From Didemnitutus sp041906465 (GTDB lineage: Bacteria; Verrucomicrobiota; Verrucomicrobiia; Opitutales; Opitutaceae): a stretch of DNA of 64,000 nucleotides. Positions 10,701-18,193 of the stretch are shown one piece after another. The position numbers were made by a program, and so were the translations under genes. Numbering within the stretch: position 1 is the first letter of the stretch; each line of letters starts with the position of its first letter. The stretch spans positions 248,001-312,000 of the forward strand of contig JAYRJE010000003.1 in assembly GCA_041906465.1 (NCBI GenBank), in the 5' to 3' direction. The notes under the pieces were generated by a model that was not told where the DNA came from, did no database searches, and saw only the letters and a list, made by a program, of their open reading frames with translations.

Positions 10701-11019
10701 CACCGCGATCGATGTCCAGGTAGACTTCGCGGACTTCGGTGTTGGCGAAGGTCGGCGCGACCGAGGTGATGGTGTAGGGACCGCCCGGGCGGAGGCCGCG
10801 CAGCACGTAGGTGCCGTCGGCACGCGACGTGGTCGTGACAGACGAGCCGGTGGGCTCGTGCGTGACCGTGATCGCCGCATTGGCGACGGGTTGGCCCTGG
10901 TCGGTGCGAACGGTGCCGTTCAACGACGAGGTCGTGATGACTTGAGCAATTGCCGGAGCCGAAATGAGGCTCAGCGCGGTTGCCACAAGTGCGATAAACC
11001 TAACGAACGATTTATGCAT
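7738..11019 (-). CDS. TonB-dependent receptor, Oar-like, with carboxypeptidase-regulatory-like N-terminus
   Basis: Outer-membrane receptor of 1093 residues from ATG 11019; the frame continues upstream but this start places a clean signal peptide (MHKSFVRFIALVATALSLIS, cleavage after APAIAQ) at the N-terminus. Residues about 28-105 form a CarboxypepD_reg-like beta-sandwich (LNGTVRTDQGQPVANAAITV … DGTYVLRGL). A plug domain follows (SLARLDPRISYNRDPFDRAI, IQVDGVSASDPFG, NAITKSGTNQFHGSAYY), then a long beta-barrel ending in the C-terminal aromatic YEF needed for BAM-mediated assembly. The family resembles Myxococcus Oar. The substrate is unknown; no transport or glycan genes adjoin. It is monocistronic with its own terminator. 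Confidence 0.9.
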   Translation of the reverse strand: MHKSFVRFIALVATALSLISAPAIAQVITTSSLNGTVRTDQGQPVANAAITVTHEPTGSSVTTTSRADGTYVLRGLRPGGPYTITSVAPTFANTEVREVYLDIDRGADVNLNMRSEVVQLQAFQVTASTVDTMFDPNQTGSGSYLNAKDIRDLPGGDRSINSLARLDPRISYNRDPFDRAISVAGLSNRYNSIQVDGVSASDPFGLNSNNTAAERNVIPLDSLEALAINSSPYYSRNGGFVGAQINAITKSGTNQFHGSAYYTYRGRTLNGFQTVADTIDEIPRPLANFSEETYGFTLGGPIIPKKLFFYVSNESVREDRVPPSPVSQVPQSVIDQITQKATALGFKPGSEKPPASNRLTDDNILAKVDWQINANHRASIRYNKVESSRPTFPGFGSGNQENNFSYDSSWYQQDIQNKTYFGQLVSRWNDKLNTELSLSESKYHSEPKNSSRQPYVQVRNVAVPGSSNTSFVTLGTENSRHANILDVKTDTAEAFASYELNDKMTLQAGVQYETSDIYNLFVQNAYGFYDFNNLNEFLNYAPGSQYRTYTYNQIVSGVEPAALFSEANIALFVNNAWRVSPTLKIDVGARMDMAKLPDAVPFNQTFFNTFNVRNDASYDGKKVFQPRVGFNWQPDFSGKKTTIRGGIGLFYGKTPRVWISNSYSNTGLNYRTWSAGSSPSYGSGSATTNIAPTPNANPDAQAINVGSGTPAMTVAFMDPNFELPSKWKGNLAIERELPFWDLKATAEIEQMWTVKDVFYQNINLATTARGPDGRELYFNNLTASSNGTRLVSNLFTNRTIKLANTDQGENRTITLSIERPRKKDGWYWRASYVRMSADEVLFGTSSVAASNWNNRSIFNANAQEVATASLEIKDKFLVNVTKDFEFFKGYRTTTSVLYEGRSGYPFSLTYTNDANGDNQNANDLIYVPLRSGDSKVRFATTADQENFFKIVDRFGLREGQAVTANSLRYPWVNQFDFSVKQEVPLPGWRHKLVLGMDILNIGNLLNSKWGIIRGSNQFFVKRETIGNVAYDATANGGQGQYVYSGVSTALANGTYSTTIDGKSYTGSGFAPSLGRGEPAATRWSILFSARYEF

Positions 11020-11397
11020 GGTGCAGATGCAGGTGTTGGTGTTGGAAAACCTAGAGGAACCACTCCAAGGTTTGAATGGCCCAGCGAACGCCCGCACTTT
11101 GGTTGAGTCAAGCCCGCATCCCCCTCTTCACCTGCACCGTGCGATGGATTTTTCCGGAGCGTAACAAAGCGCACGTCTGCACTGCGGGCGCGGGAGAAAT
11201 TCCCGCGGCTAGTCGTAGGAAAATCGCGGCGCGATGCGCCCAGCGCTGGAGTTCCCGCCAGCCACCTCACGTCGGCTGCCAGGAACTTCCCGCGGTGCAG
11301 GCGTGGTAACCGCGCGCGGGCTGGCGGGCCCTTCGATCGTCGCGGGAAAGTTGCGCGCGAGCGCGCAACCCACCTCGAATGCACGATGCTGCGCCGC
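11020..11397. other. intergenic region upstream of the TonB-dependent receptor
   Basis: No gene seen. On the minus strand a TTGACT box lies at about 11105-11110, a candidate -35 for the receptor gene with no good -10. The left half holds GC-rich inverted arms (CCCGCCAGC near 11252 and GCTGGCGGG near 11320) and a dispersed 20-bp palindrome at 11351-11370. Confidence 0.4.
11351..11370. repeat. dispersed 20-bp GC-rich palindromic repeat, copy 1
   Basis: TTGCGCGC-GA-GCGCGCAA followed by CC. The same 20-base unit with one difference occurs at 25555-25574 in another intergenic region. Confidence 0.6.
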
Positions 11398-12093
11398 TCA
11401 CTCGCCGAAGCCGCCCATCGCGGGCATCGCGAATTTCTGGAAACCGGCGGGCGGCGCGAAGAGATCTGCGGGGAGCGTGCCGGGCTCCACCTTCTTGGCC
11501 TCGAGGCGGAACTTCTCTTTGCCGCGCGCATCGCGACTCGTGACACGCAGCGGGAACCAGCCCTTCTTGTCCTTGAGCAGCTTTTCCCACGCGGCGCCAT
11601 CGGCCTTGGCTTTGCGCCCGCCCATCATGCCGCCCATCGGATTGCCGCCGCCGAGACCCATGAACGTGCCGAGTTGCTCGGTCACCCACAGCGCGGTGGA
11701 CTCGCCCTTGTCGGTCATGATCCACTCCTCGCAATCGTAGCCGAGGATCTTTTCCGTGCGGCCGGTCTTCTCGATCTTGGCTTCCTTCGCTTCGGTGCCG
11801 TCGCCTTGCTGCGCCGGACCGCCACGCAGGGGCATCACCATATACATCTGCTCGCTCGGCATGAGGATGGTCATCTCCTGCTTCGCGGCGTTCATGATCA
11901 TGGCGGCGCCGCGGGCGTCGCCGGACTTGGGCTCGATGCGGACGAGATCGCCCTTGGTGGCGAACTCAATGACTTGCTCGCCGCCTTTTTCAGCGGTGAT
12001 CCCGAGCGAGACCCGACCTTCGAACGCGAATGCACTCGCGGTGATCAACGTGGCAATGGCTCCGATCCATCCGGCGCGGAAAAATGTTTTCAT
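11398..12093 (-). CDS. DUF4412 domain-containing exported protein
   Basis: A 231-residue protein from ATG 12093 with a signal peptide (MKTFFRAGWIGAIATLITAS, cleaved near AFAFEG). The mature part has the DUF4412 layout: strands containing EGRVSLGITAEKGGEQVIEF, a MIMNAAKQEMTILMPSEQMY segment ('msli.n.d.k..w.ld...k'-type), a YDCEEWIMTD segment, and a Met/Gly-rich stretch (about 150-165, LGGGNPMGGMMGGRK). It probably sits in the periplasm or as part of the outer membrane lipid-binding LolA/B-like fold superfamily. No function is established for the family. It stands alone on the minus strand; no operon partner. Confidence 0.75.
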   Translation of the reverse strand: MKTFFRAGWIGAIATLITASAFAFEGRVSLGITAEKGGEQVIEFATKGDLVRIEPKSGDARGAAMIMNAAKQEMTILMPSEQMYMVMPLRGGPAQQGDGTEAKEAKIEKTGRTEKILGYDCEEWIMTDKGESTALWVTEQLGTFMGLGGGNPMGGMMGGRKAKADGAAWEKLLKDKKGWFPLRVTSRDARGKEKFRLEAKKVEPGTLPADLFAPPAGFQKFAMPAMGGFGE

Positions 12094-12422
12094 GGTGCTC
12101 GGATGTTAGGGCGTGGCGACGCCCGCTCAAGCTCCGGGGTGGCCGCCAAGACCCGACTTTCGCCTAGGAGAAGTGCCCCGAGCGACTGCACGAGCGACGC
12201 TGGCAGGGGCTTCCCTTGGTGAGGGCACGGCCGCGCGCGGCGCCAGCCTCGATGGCGCGCGAGGCGCGCAACGAGGGCGAGCCTTACAAGAACGAGCCGT
12301 CGAGCGGTGCCGGACGCGACGTCGGTGCTGCTTTCCGGTGCATGCGGGGTGCTTAGCCGATCGGCGGGGTTGGCGCGCACATCGGGCGTTGCGTCGCGCA
12401 CGGCGCAGTGAATTCTCGTGCG
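12094..12422. other. intergenic, no feature seen
   Basis: About 330 GC-rich bases between divergently transcribed genes (DUF4412 and thioesterase). Open frames here lack any recognisable sequence. Both promoters should lie here, but I could not pick convincing boxes. Confidence 0.4.
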
Positions 12423-12881
12423 ATGGTCTCCGAGTTTTCGATCACGCGCACCGTCGAGTTCGCCGAGACGGACATGGCGGGAATCGTGCATTTTTCGAAC
12501 TACTTCCGCTGGATGGAATCCTGCGAGACCGCGTTTTACCGCTCGGTGAACCTGCCGCTGATTTCCTTCACGCCCGGCCAAGTCGTCGGCTGGCCACGCG
12601 TAAACGCCACCTGCGATTTTCGCGCGCCGCTGCGATTCAACGACACGGTGGAGGTGCGCCTTTTCGTGAAGGAGATTCGCACCCGCGCGATCGTGCTGCT
12701 GTTTCAATTTCGCAAGATCACCAAGGGCAAACCCGATCCTGAACTCTGCGCGCAGGGCGAAATCACCGCGGTGTGCGTGACCAACGACGGCAAAGGCGGC
12801 ATGGCCGCGGCGCCGCTCCCGGAGGCGTTTCGTGCCAAGGTGCGCGTCGCGCCAAAGGCGGCCTGGGCGACGGAGGACTGA
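12423..12881 (+). CDS. acyl-CoA thioesterase, 4HBT/YbgC hotdog family
   Basis: A 152-residue single-hotdog thioesterase, probably hydrolysing a cytosolic acyl-CoA. The signature FAETDMAGIVHFSNYFRWMES near residues 12-31 contains the catalytic-type Asp followed by AGIVHFSNY, as in 4-hydroxybenzoyl-CoA thioesterase and YbgC. The rest (RVNATCDFRAPLRFNDTVEV, 'c.F..pl.f.D.v.v') fits the family beta-sheet. ATG 12423 is preferred over GTG 12408 because it starts just before the first strand. It has no close same-strand neighbour, so the substrate is unclear. Confidence 0.85.
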   Translation: MVSEFSITRTVEFAETDMAGIVHFSNYFRWMESCETAFYRSVNLPLISFTPGQVVGWPRVNATCDFRAPLRFNDTVEVRLFVKEIRTRAIVLLFQFRKITKGKPDPELCAQGEITAVCVTNDGKGGMAAAPLPEAFRAKVRVAPKAAWATED

Positions 12882-12963
12882 GGGCGGAAGGCTGACGCTT
12901 GCCCGGTGGCGGGAAAGGCTGCGCGCAACAGGCGCATTCCGTCCCCCGTTCGATCGCATCCGA

Positions 12964-14667
12964 CTACGCGTCGACGGCAAAAATCCTGACCGGCTCAGTC
13001 TTGCCTTTCACGCGGACGCTGCCGAGTGCGCGCAGTTGCGTGGCGACTTGCGCCGCCTCCGCGGTGGCTTCGCTGACGATGATGGATGCGCCGTAGGTGG
13101 CGTCTTTCGTGAGCGCTTCGAGGCGCGAGGCGAGATTCACGCCGTCGCCGATGACGGTGTAGTTGAGCCGCGTGTGCGAACCCATGTTGCCGGCGATCAC
13201 GCGCGCGGTGTTGATGCCAATGCCGAGGGCGAGCGGCGGCTTGCCCTCGGCGGAGAGTTCGCGATTCAGCGTGGCGAGGGCGGCGCGCATGTCGTGCGCG
13301 GCAGCGATGGCGCGTGTGGCGGCATGGTCTGTCGCCACCGGCGCGCCGAAGAGCGCCATGATCGCGTCGCCGATGTATTTGTCGATGACGCCGCCGTGCT
13401 TTTCCACGATCGCGCTCATGCGGTCGAGGTAGCGGTTGAGCAGGGCGAGGACTTCGTGCGGCGGCAGTTTTTCGCTCAGCGCCGTGAAGTCGCGCAGGTC
13501 GGAAAACAAAATCGTCACCTCACGCTCCTCACCGCCGAGCTGGAGATCGGACTGGAGCAGCTGCGCGGCGATTTCGGGCGAGACGACTTTGCCGAGCAGG
13601 TCGCGCACGCGATCGCGCTCCGCGAGGCCGGCGGTCATTTGATTGAAGGCGGTCGCGAGTTGTCCGAGTTCATCGGCGCGCGGCAGGTCGATGCGGCGCG
13701 TGTAGTCGCCGGTCGCCACGTGCCGCGTGTGCTCCGCGAGCTGTTGCACGGGGCGGCTGACGTTGCGGGCCAGGCCGAGCGCGGCGAGCGTCGCGGCGGC
13801 GAGGCCAATGAGCGTGCCGAGCAGGATGATCTTTTCGAGTCGCAGCGCGGGGCCGAGCTGAGCGCGCAAGGAGCGTTGCAGTGCGATCATCGCGGGAGGC
13901 CCGCCGGCGATCGGCAACAGTTGCACCGCGGTGACGTAGTCTTCGCCGCCGAGCCGGACGAGATGCGTCTCGGCGACGGGGTAGTTCGACTCGAACTGCC
14001 CGGCCATTTCGGGTGACAAGGTGCTGGCGAGGGCGCGGGCGTTTTCGCCCGTGGTGAGGAACGTCACTTCGACGTCGGAGCTCGCTTTCAGTTCGCGTGC
14101 GGTCTCGGCATTGATCGGAAACCCGATGCCGACCCACGCGACGATCTCGGGCGGCGGTGCGAGCAGCGGAACGAGGACAAGTTGGAAGAGCTCGCCGTCG
14201 ACGTAGCCGTAGCCGGACGCCTGCTGGCTATCGGCGGCGTCCGCGCGCTGCTGCAATTCGCGCCACGGCGAGAGGTCTGCGGCGCTCATGGAACTGCGCG
14301 TTCCAGACAAAAGTTTTCCGGCGGGGTCGAGCAGGAGGATGAGCGGGGCCTGCACGCGGGCGCTGTAGGAGGCGAGGGCGGAGCGCGCGGTCTCCGCGCT
14401 GAATTCCTCGGCGAGGAACAGCTGCTTCATTGCATAGTCGTTCGCCATGAGGCGCGCGTCGCGGAGAAGGTTTTCCTCGCGGAGGCGGGCGTTGTTGGCG
14501 AATTGCCGGGCGGCGCGGCCGAGATCGGCGTTGATGGTCGCGAGTGCGTTCGAGCGGTTGGCGCGCGAGACGATCAGGTAGGTCGCGATCTGCACGAACG
14601 CGAGCAAGCCGGCAATCAGCACGATCAGGCGCGTGCGAAAATGCCGGAAGCGAAACCAGCCGCGCAT
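12964..14667 (-). CDS. membrane-bound class III adenylate cyclase with sensor and HAMP domains
   Basis: A 567-residue receptor cyclase from ATG 14667. TM1 about 13-34, an extracytoplasmic Cache-like sensor about 35-275, TM2 about 279-301, HAMP about 302-355, and cyclase domain about 375-565. Catalytic residues are present: metal ligands D390 (FSDL) and D434 (YIGDAIMALF), substrate-selecting K430 and D508 (adenine-type pair), and transition-state N511 and R515 (NLASRLE). It should make cAMP in the cytoplasm in response to a periplasmic signal. It begins 4 bases after the cupredoxin gene and ends the three- or four-gene operon, so the signal may concern redox or copper. Confidence 0.9.
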   Translation of the reverse strand: MRGWFRFRHFRTRLIVLIAGLLAFVQIATYLIVSRANRSNALATINADLGRAARQFANNARLREENLLRDARLMANDYAMKQLFLAEEFSAETARSALASYSARVQAPLILLLDPAGKLLSGTRSSMSAADLSPWRELQQRADAADSQQASGYGYVDGELFQLVLVPLLAPPPEIVAWVGIGFPINAETARELKASSDVEVTFLTTGENARALASTLSPEMAGQFESNYPVAETHLVRLGGEDYVTAVQLLPIAGGPPAMIALQRSLRAQLGPALRLEKIILLGTLIGLAAATLAALGLARNVSRPVQQLAEHTRHVATGDYTRRIDLPRADELGQLATAFNQMTAGLAERDRVRDLLGKVVSPEIAAQLLQSDLQLGGEEREVTILFSDLRDFTALSEKLPPHEVLALLNRYLDRMSAIVEKHGGVIDKYIGDAIMALFGAPVATDHAATRAIAAAHDMRAALATLNRELSAEGKPPLALGIGINTARVIAGNMGSHTRLNYTVIGDGVNLASRLEALTKDATYGASIIVSEATAEAAQVATQLRALGSVRVKGKTEPVRIFAVDA

Positions 14668-14671
14668 GACG

Positions 14672-15325
14672 TCAGTAGCCGCTGACCTTGCCTTCGGGCG
14701 TGCGGCGGATGCGGCGGTCGGGCTTGAGCTTGAGCGCGTAGTCGAGCGGCGCGGCACCGGGGCCGATCTTCACCTCGCGCGTGTCGCTGCTGGCGAGGCG
14801 GGGGTGCCACACTTCGACGCGGTAGCGGCCGGCCGGCACGTGCAGCGTCGCGATGCCGTTCGCGTCGCTTTTCGCGAAATACGCGGTCGGCAGCACGACG
14901 ACGTAGGCGACCATCCAGTCGTGGATATTGCAGCCGAGCGTGACGATCCCCGGTTGATCGAACAGCACGGTTTCCCGCGCGCCGGGGGCGTAGAGCGGCT
15001 TCTCGAAGCGCTTCGCCTTCGAGAGTGAGTAGATGTGGTGCTGGATGGTGTCCTCGTTCGGAAAAACGACTGCCGTTCCCGCGCGCACAACGGTCACGTA
15101 GGGCATGTATTCCTGGTCCTTTTGCACGATCTCGACCGGCCCCGTCGCGAGCGGCGGAAACTCCGCGCGGTCGAGCGTGTGGAGCGAGATCACCGCGTCG
15201 GGCACCGCATTCCCCTTGGCGTCTTTGATCACGGCGCGCACATCGGTGTCGGCCGGCGCGGCGGCGGCGAACACGCGCGACAACAGCAGAACGGCAGCGA
15301 GGAGAAGCGCGGCGTGGCGGGCCAT
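14672..15325 (-). CDS. periplasmic cupredoxin-domain protein ('methylamine utilization protein' type)
   Basis: A 217-residue exported protein; ATG 15325 gives a signal peptide (MARHAALLLAAVLLLSRVFA) absent from upstream starts. An initial carboxypeptidase-regulatory-like strand region is followed by a plastocyanin-like fold carrying a possible type 1 copper site: His in IQHHIYSL, then C-N-I-H-D-W-M (Cys, His, Met ligands) about 55 residues later. A closing beta-sandwich (GIATLHVPAGRYRVEVWHPR) follows. The name used for homologues does not mean a role in methylamine use. It lies between an outer-membrane barrel gene and the adenylate cyclase, 7 and 4 bases away. Confidence 0.8.
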   Translation of the reverse strand: MARHAALLLAAVLLLSRVFAAAAPADTDVRAVIKDAKGNAVPDAVISLHTLDRAEFPPLATGPVEIVQKDQEYMPYVTVVRAGTAVVFPNEDTIQHHIYSLSKAKRFEKPLYAPGARETVLFDQPGIVTLGCNIHDWMVAYVVVLPTAYFAKSDANGIATLHVPAGRYRVEVWHPRLASSDTREVKIGPGAAPLDYALKLKPDRRIRRTPEGKVSGY

Positions 15326-15332
15326 GGCGCGA

Positions 15333-16310
15333 TTAGAACCGGTGCAGCACGCCGAGCGACCAAAAAGCCGAATCGTAACGCACGCCAATGCGATTGATCA
15401 CCTTCACGCTTTCGTAGCGGAGTGGCAGACTGGTGCGATCGCTGAGGCGCGCGGCGATTTGGGTCCACCAGAAATCCGCGCGGCACTCCACGCGATAGGC
15501 GACCCAGCCGCTGCCGAAAGTGTTCGAGACATCCCACGGGATGCTCGTGTAGTATTGCTGCACGGTCGGGCCCAGCGCGCCGCCGATCGCCTGACCCCAG
15601 ACGGACCAAGCGGCGTTGGCGACGAGCTGGCCGTGCAGTCGAGAGACGCCGGCAGCGAACTGCCAGGTATCGGTGACGTCGTAGTAGGTTTCGAGTCCGA
15701 GCCGCCGTGTGTGCGTGTCGAACGGCGCTCGCGCGGCCGTGAACGATTCCCAGTTTGCGGTGGCCACCACGCGCCACGACTCGGTCACACGCTGGCTCAG
15801 CGAGGCGAAGCCCTCCTCGCGCCACCCGCTGCGGCCGCTCTCGTCGAAACGCACGGCGGTCAACGCGACGCCGGCTTCGAGCACCGGCACCATCGGGCCG
15901 AGGCCGAATTTGTGCCGCACACTGGCGCGCGCGCCGGCGGCGGCGCGGTTCAGGGCGGAAAACTTGCCGACGTGCTCCGCGCTGGCTTCCACTGCCCCGA
16001 TCAACGTCCAGTTCGGCGCCAGCTGTTTGGCGTGGAGGTAGGCGCCGTCGACGGTGAAGACGGCCGCGTCTTGCGCGGTCGGCTCATACGACGTGCGGCT
16101 GATGTTCTCCGCGTAGGTGGCGGTGGCGCCGACGCGAAACTCGTGCGCGTGTGCCGCGACGGTGGCGAGGAGGGAGGCGACAGCGAAGAGTAGGGCGCGG
16201 AGGGCGCTCGGCGTGGCAACGAATGCTTCGGCCTCGGCGGCGAGCGGAGTCGCCGCCCTACCTGAAGCGCGTGGGGTAGGGAGCGTGAGCATCGGCGTGG
16301 AAATCCTCAC
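15333..16310 (-). CDS. outer-membrane beta-barrel protein
   Basis: Up to 325 residues. The GTG at 16310 overlaps the TGA of the upstream esterase gene by four bases; ATG 16292 is the alternative. The first ~35 residues are translated from a GC-rich dispersed repeat and look non-native, and the signal peptide proper is LRALLFAVASLLATVAAHA. The mature part alternates amphipathic strands with aromatic girdles and ends …GVLHRF, with the C-terminal Phe expected of a BAM substrate. No porin or transporter signature is recognised. It is cotranscribed with the cupredoxin and cyclase and could deliver or sense a ligand at the surface. Confidence 0.7.
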   Translation of the reverse strand: MRISTPMLTLPTPRASGRAATPLAAEAEAFVATPSALRALLFAVASLLATVAAHAHEFRVGATATYAENISRTSYEPTAQDAAVFTVDGAYLHAKQLAPNWTLIGAVEASAEHVGKFSALNRAAAGARASVRHKFGLGPMVPVLEAGVALTAVRFDESGRSGWREEGFASLSQRVTESWRVVATANWESFTAARAPFDTHTRRLGLETYYDVTDTWQFAAGVSRLHGQLVANAAWSVWGQAIGGALGPTVQQYYTSIPWDVSNTFGSGWVAYRVECRADFWWTQIAARLSDRTSLPLRYESVKVINRIGVRYDSAFWSLGVLHRF

Positions 16311-16984
16311 AGGAGAGGCTTGATAGTCTTCCAGACCGTCTCGGCAACAATTCGATGGCCCGCCGGCGTCGGATGGATGCCGTCCGGCAGATTGAGTTCA
16401 GGAATGCCTCCCACGTTTTCCAGGAGAAACGGGATGAGCAGCGCTTGCGTGGACTTCGCGAGCGACGGATAGATTTGAGCGAAGGCGTCCGCGTGATCGC
16501 GGCCCATGTTCGTGGGGATTTGCATGCCGGCGAGAACGATGGTTACGCGCGGATACTTCGCACGGATGCGCTCGATCATGCTTTGCAGGTTCGCGCGCGT
16601 GACCTTGGGCTCGATGCCGCGCAGACCATCGTTGCCGCCGAGTTCGATCACGAAGATGTCGACCGGCTGGCGCAGAATCCAATCGAGCCGGCGCAGGCCG
16701 CCCGCGGTGGTCTCGCCACTGAGGCCGGCGTTGACGACCTTCCACGGCAGACCGGCGGCATCGATTTTCTTTTGGAGCAGCGCCGGGTAAGCCTCGTCCG
16801 GGTCGACGCCGTAGCCGGCGGTCAGACTATCGCCGAAGAAAATCACCGTCTTCGTCGCGGGTGCGGCGGCGTTCATCGCGACGGCGCCGAGAAGCAGTAG
16901 CGCAGCGAACCGTCCGCCCCGCCGAATCAGCCGTCCGACGAACAACTTTGCACTTTCGAGGGCGTTGGGTGTGTTACTCGGCAT
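16307..16984 (-). CDS. tesA: SGNH-hydrolase arylesterase/lysophospholipase, TesA-like
   Basis: A 225-residue SGNH hydrolase. Block I is FFGDSLTAGYG with nucleophile S53, block II contains NAGLSGETTAGG, block III is ELGGNDGLRG, and block V is LPDGIHPTPAGH with the Asp/His pair. A hydrophobic N-terminus (about 26-42) suggests export to the periplasm. It is divergent from ybbA with only 8 bases between start codons, reproducing the tesA/ybbA-ybbP arrangement of E. coli, where the exporter and esterase are functionally linked. The stop overlaps the start of the barrel gene downstream, so it may also head that operon. Confidence 0.85.
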   Translation of the reverse strand: MPSNTPNALESAKLFVGRLIRRGGRFAALLLLGAVAMNAAAPATKTVIFFGDSLTAGYGVDPDEAYPALLQKKIDAAGLPWKVVNAGLSGETTAGGLRRLDWILRQPVDIFVIELGGNDGLRGIEPKVTRANLQSMIERIRAKYPRVTIVLAGMQIPTNMGRDHADAFAQIYPSLAKSTQALLIPFLLENVGGIPELNLPDGIHPTPAGHRIVAETVWKTIKPLL

Positions 16985-16992
16985 TGCGCCCC

Positions 16993-17682
16993 ATGAGTGT
17001 TCAAAACATCCTGAAAGTCGAGCACCTCACCAAAACCTACGCCACCGCTGCCGGCGGACTCACGGTCCTCAAAGACGTGAGCTTCGCGCTCGATCCCGGC
17101 AGCACGTGTGCGATCGTCGGGCCGTCGGGCTCGGGTAAGACGACGTTGCTCGGCCTGTGCGCCGGCCTCGATCAGCCGACGAGCGGAACGGTGCATCTCG
17201 CGGGTCGCGAGATCGGACGGATGTCGGAGGACGAACGCGCCTTGGTGCGCAATGAAAGTGTCGGCTTCGTGTTCCAGAATTTCCAACTGATCCCCACGCT
17301 CACGGCACTGGAGAACGTCCTCGTGCCGCTCGAGCTGCGCGGCGACAACACGCGCGAGAAGGAAGCGGCGGAATTGCTCGCGCGCGTCGGACTTGGCGAC
17401 CGGCTTGACCATTACTCGATGCAGCTTTCCGGCGGCGAACAGCAGCGCGTGGCACTGGCGCGGGCGTTCATCAACCGGCCCAAAATTCTCTTCTGCGACG
17501 AGCCAACGGGCAACCTGGACGGCGACACGGCGCACGCGATGGTGGACTTGATCTTCGGCCTGAACCGCGAGCGCGGCACGACGCTCGTGCTGGTCACGCA
17601 CGACCTTGAACTCGCCAAACAAACCCAACGCATCTTGCGCCTCCGCAGCGGCGCCGTCGTGAGCGACGAACGCGTCGGGTGA
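16993..17682 (+). CDS. ybbA: ABC transporter ATP-binding protein, YbbA/LolD type
   Basis: A 229-residue ATPase: Walker A GPSGSGKTT (about 41-49), Q-loop VFQNFQLIPTLTALEN, signature LSGGEQQR, Walker B ILFCDEPTGNLD and H-loop VTHD. This LolD/MacB subfamily partners FtsX-type permeases and works in mechanotransmission rather than classical transport. Its partner permease is the next transport gene (18194), but a GxxExxY cassette lies between the two. ATG 16993 is chosen because the upstream extension is the antisense of the esterase. Confidence 0.9.
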   Translation: MSVQNILKVEHLTKTYATAAGGLTVLKDVSFALDPGSTCAIVGPSGSGKTTLLGLCAGLDQPTSGTVHLAGREIGRMSEDERALVRNESVGFVFQNFQLIPTLTALENVLVPLELRGDNTREKEAAELLARVGLGDRLDHYSMQLSGGEQQRVALARAFINRPKILFCDEPTGNLDGDTAHAMVDLIFGLNRERGTTLVLVTHDLELAKQTQRILRLRSGAVVSDERVG

Positions 17683-17720
17683 ATCGAGTTTCGGTCATCA
17701 CGAAAACAACGAACCAGAAA

Positions 17721-18178
17721 GGGCCCACGAAACACACGAAACGACACGAAAGGATCGCGTATGAACAACATCATCCATGCGGACGAGAGCTACAAAATCA
17801 TGGGCGCCTGCTTTGAAGTTTATCGAGAGAAGGGCAGCGGGTTCCTCGAGCCGGTCTTTCAAGAATGTCTGGAATTCGAACTTCAGATGCAGGGCATACC
17901 GTTTGAGGCGCAGCGCGCGATGCCACTCAGCTACAAGGGGCGTCCGCTAGTCCAAACTTACCGAGCTGATTTCCTTTGTTTCGGAACCGTCATCGTCGAA
18001 ATCAAAGCGGTATCCAAGCTCGTCGACGAACATCGTGCGCAACTCCTGAACTACCTCGCCGCCTCGAATCTCCGCCTGGGCCTGCTCGTGAACTTCGGCC
18101 ACCACCCGAAGCTCGAATGGGAACGTATCGTTCGATGAACGCCGCCTTTTCGTGTCTGTTCGTGTGTTTCGTGGGCCC
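17721..18178 (+). mobile_element. GxxExxY passenger cassette bounded by 31-bp inverted repeats
   Basis: Arms at 17721-17751 and 18148-18178 are inverted copies matching at 29 of 31 positions, made of ACACGAAA-type words and starting GGGCCC. They enclose one gene (17761-18138) almost exactly. The cassette lies in the gap between ybbA and ybbP: the left arm starts 38 bases past the ATPase stop and the right arm ends 15 bases before the permease start. No transposase is present, so movement would need help in trans. Confidence 0.7.
17761..18138 (+). CDS. GxxExxY protein (PD-(D/E)XK-like fold)
   Basis: A 125-residue protein with the family-naming motif GSGFLEPVFQ (G-x2-E-x2-Y/F) at about 26-35 and a C-terminal core (YRADFLCFGTVIVEIKAVSKL … AQLLNYLAAS) that reads as the D…ExK metal-binding centre of PD-(D/E)XK nucleases: D70, E80 and K82 by my count. 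The family is usually multicopy within a genome and found between unrelated genes; its biochemical role is unknown. Base composition is lower in GC than the ABC genes on each side, consistent with a late arrival. Short inverted repeats enclose it. Confidence 0.85.
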   Translation: MNNIIHADESYKIMGACFEVYREKGSGFLEPVFQECLEFELQMQGIPFEAQRAMPLSYKGRPLVQTYRADFLCFGTVIVEIKAVSKLVDEHRAQLLNYLAASNLRLGLLVNFGHHPKLEWERIVR

Positions 18179-18193
18179 TCCCTCCGTCTTTAT

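Noticed and set aside
9361..11106. Plus-strand frame of about 580 codons antisense to the TonB-dependent receptor
   Set aside because: No domain; the receptor has signal peptide, plug and C-terminal Phe.
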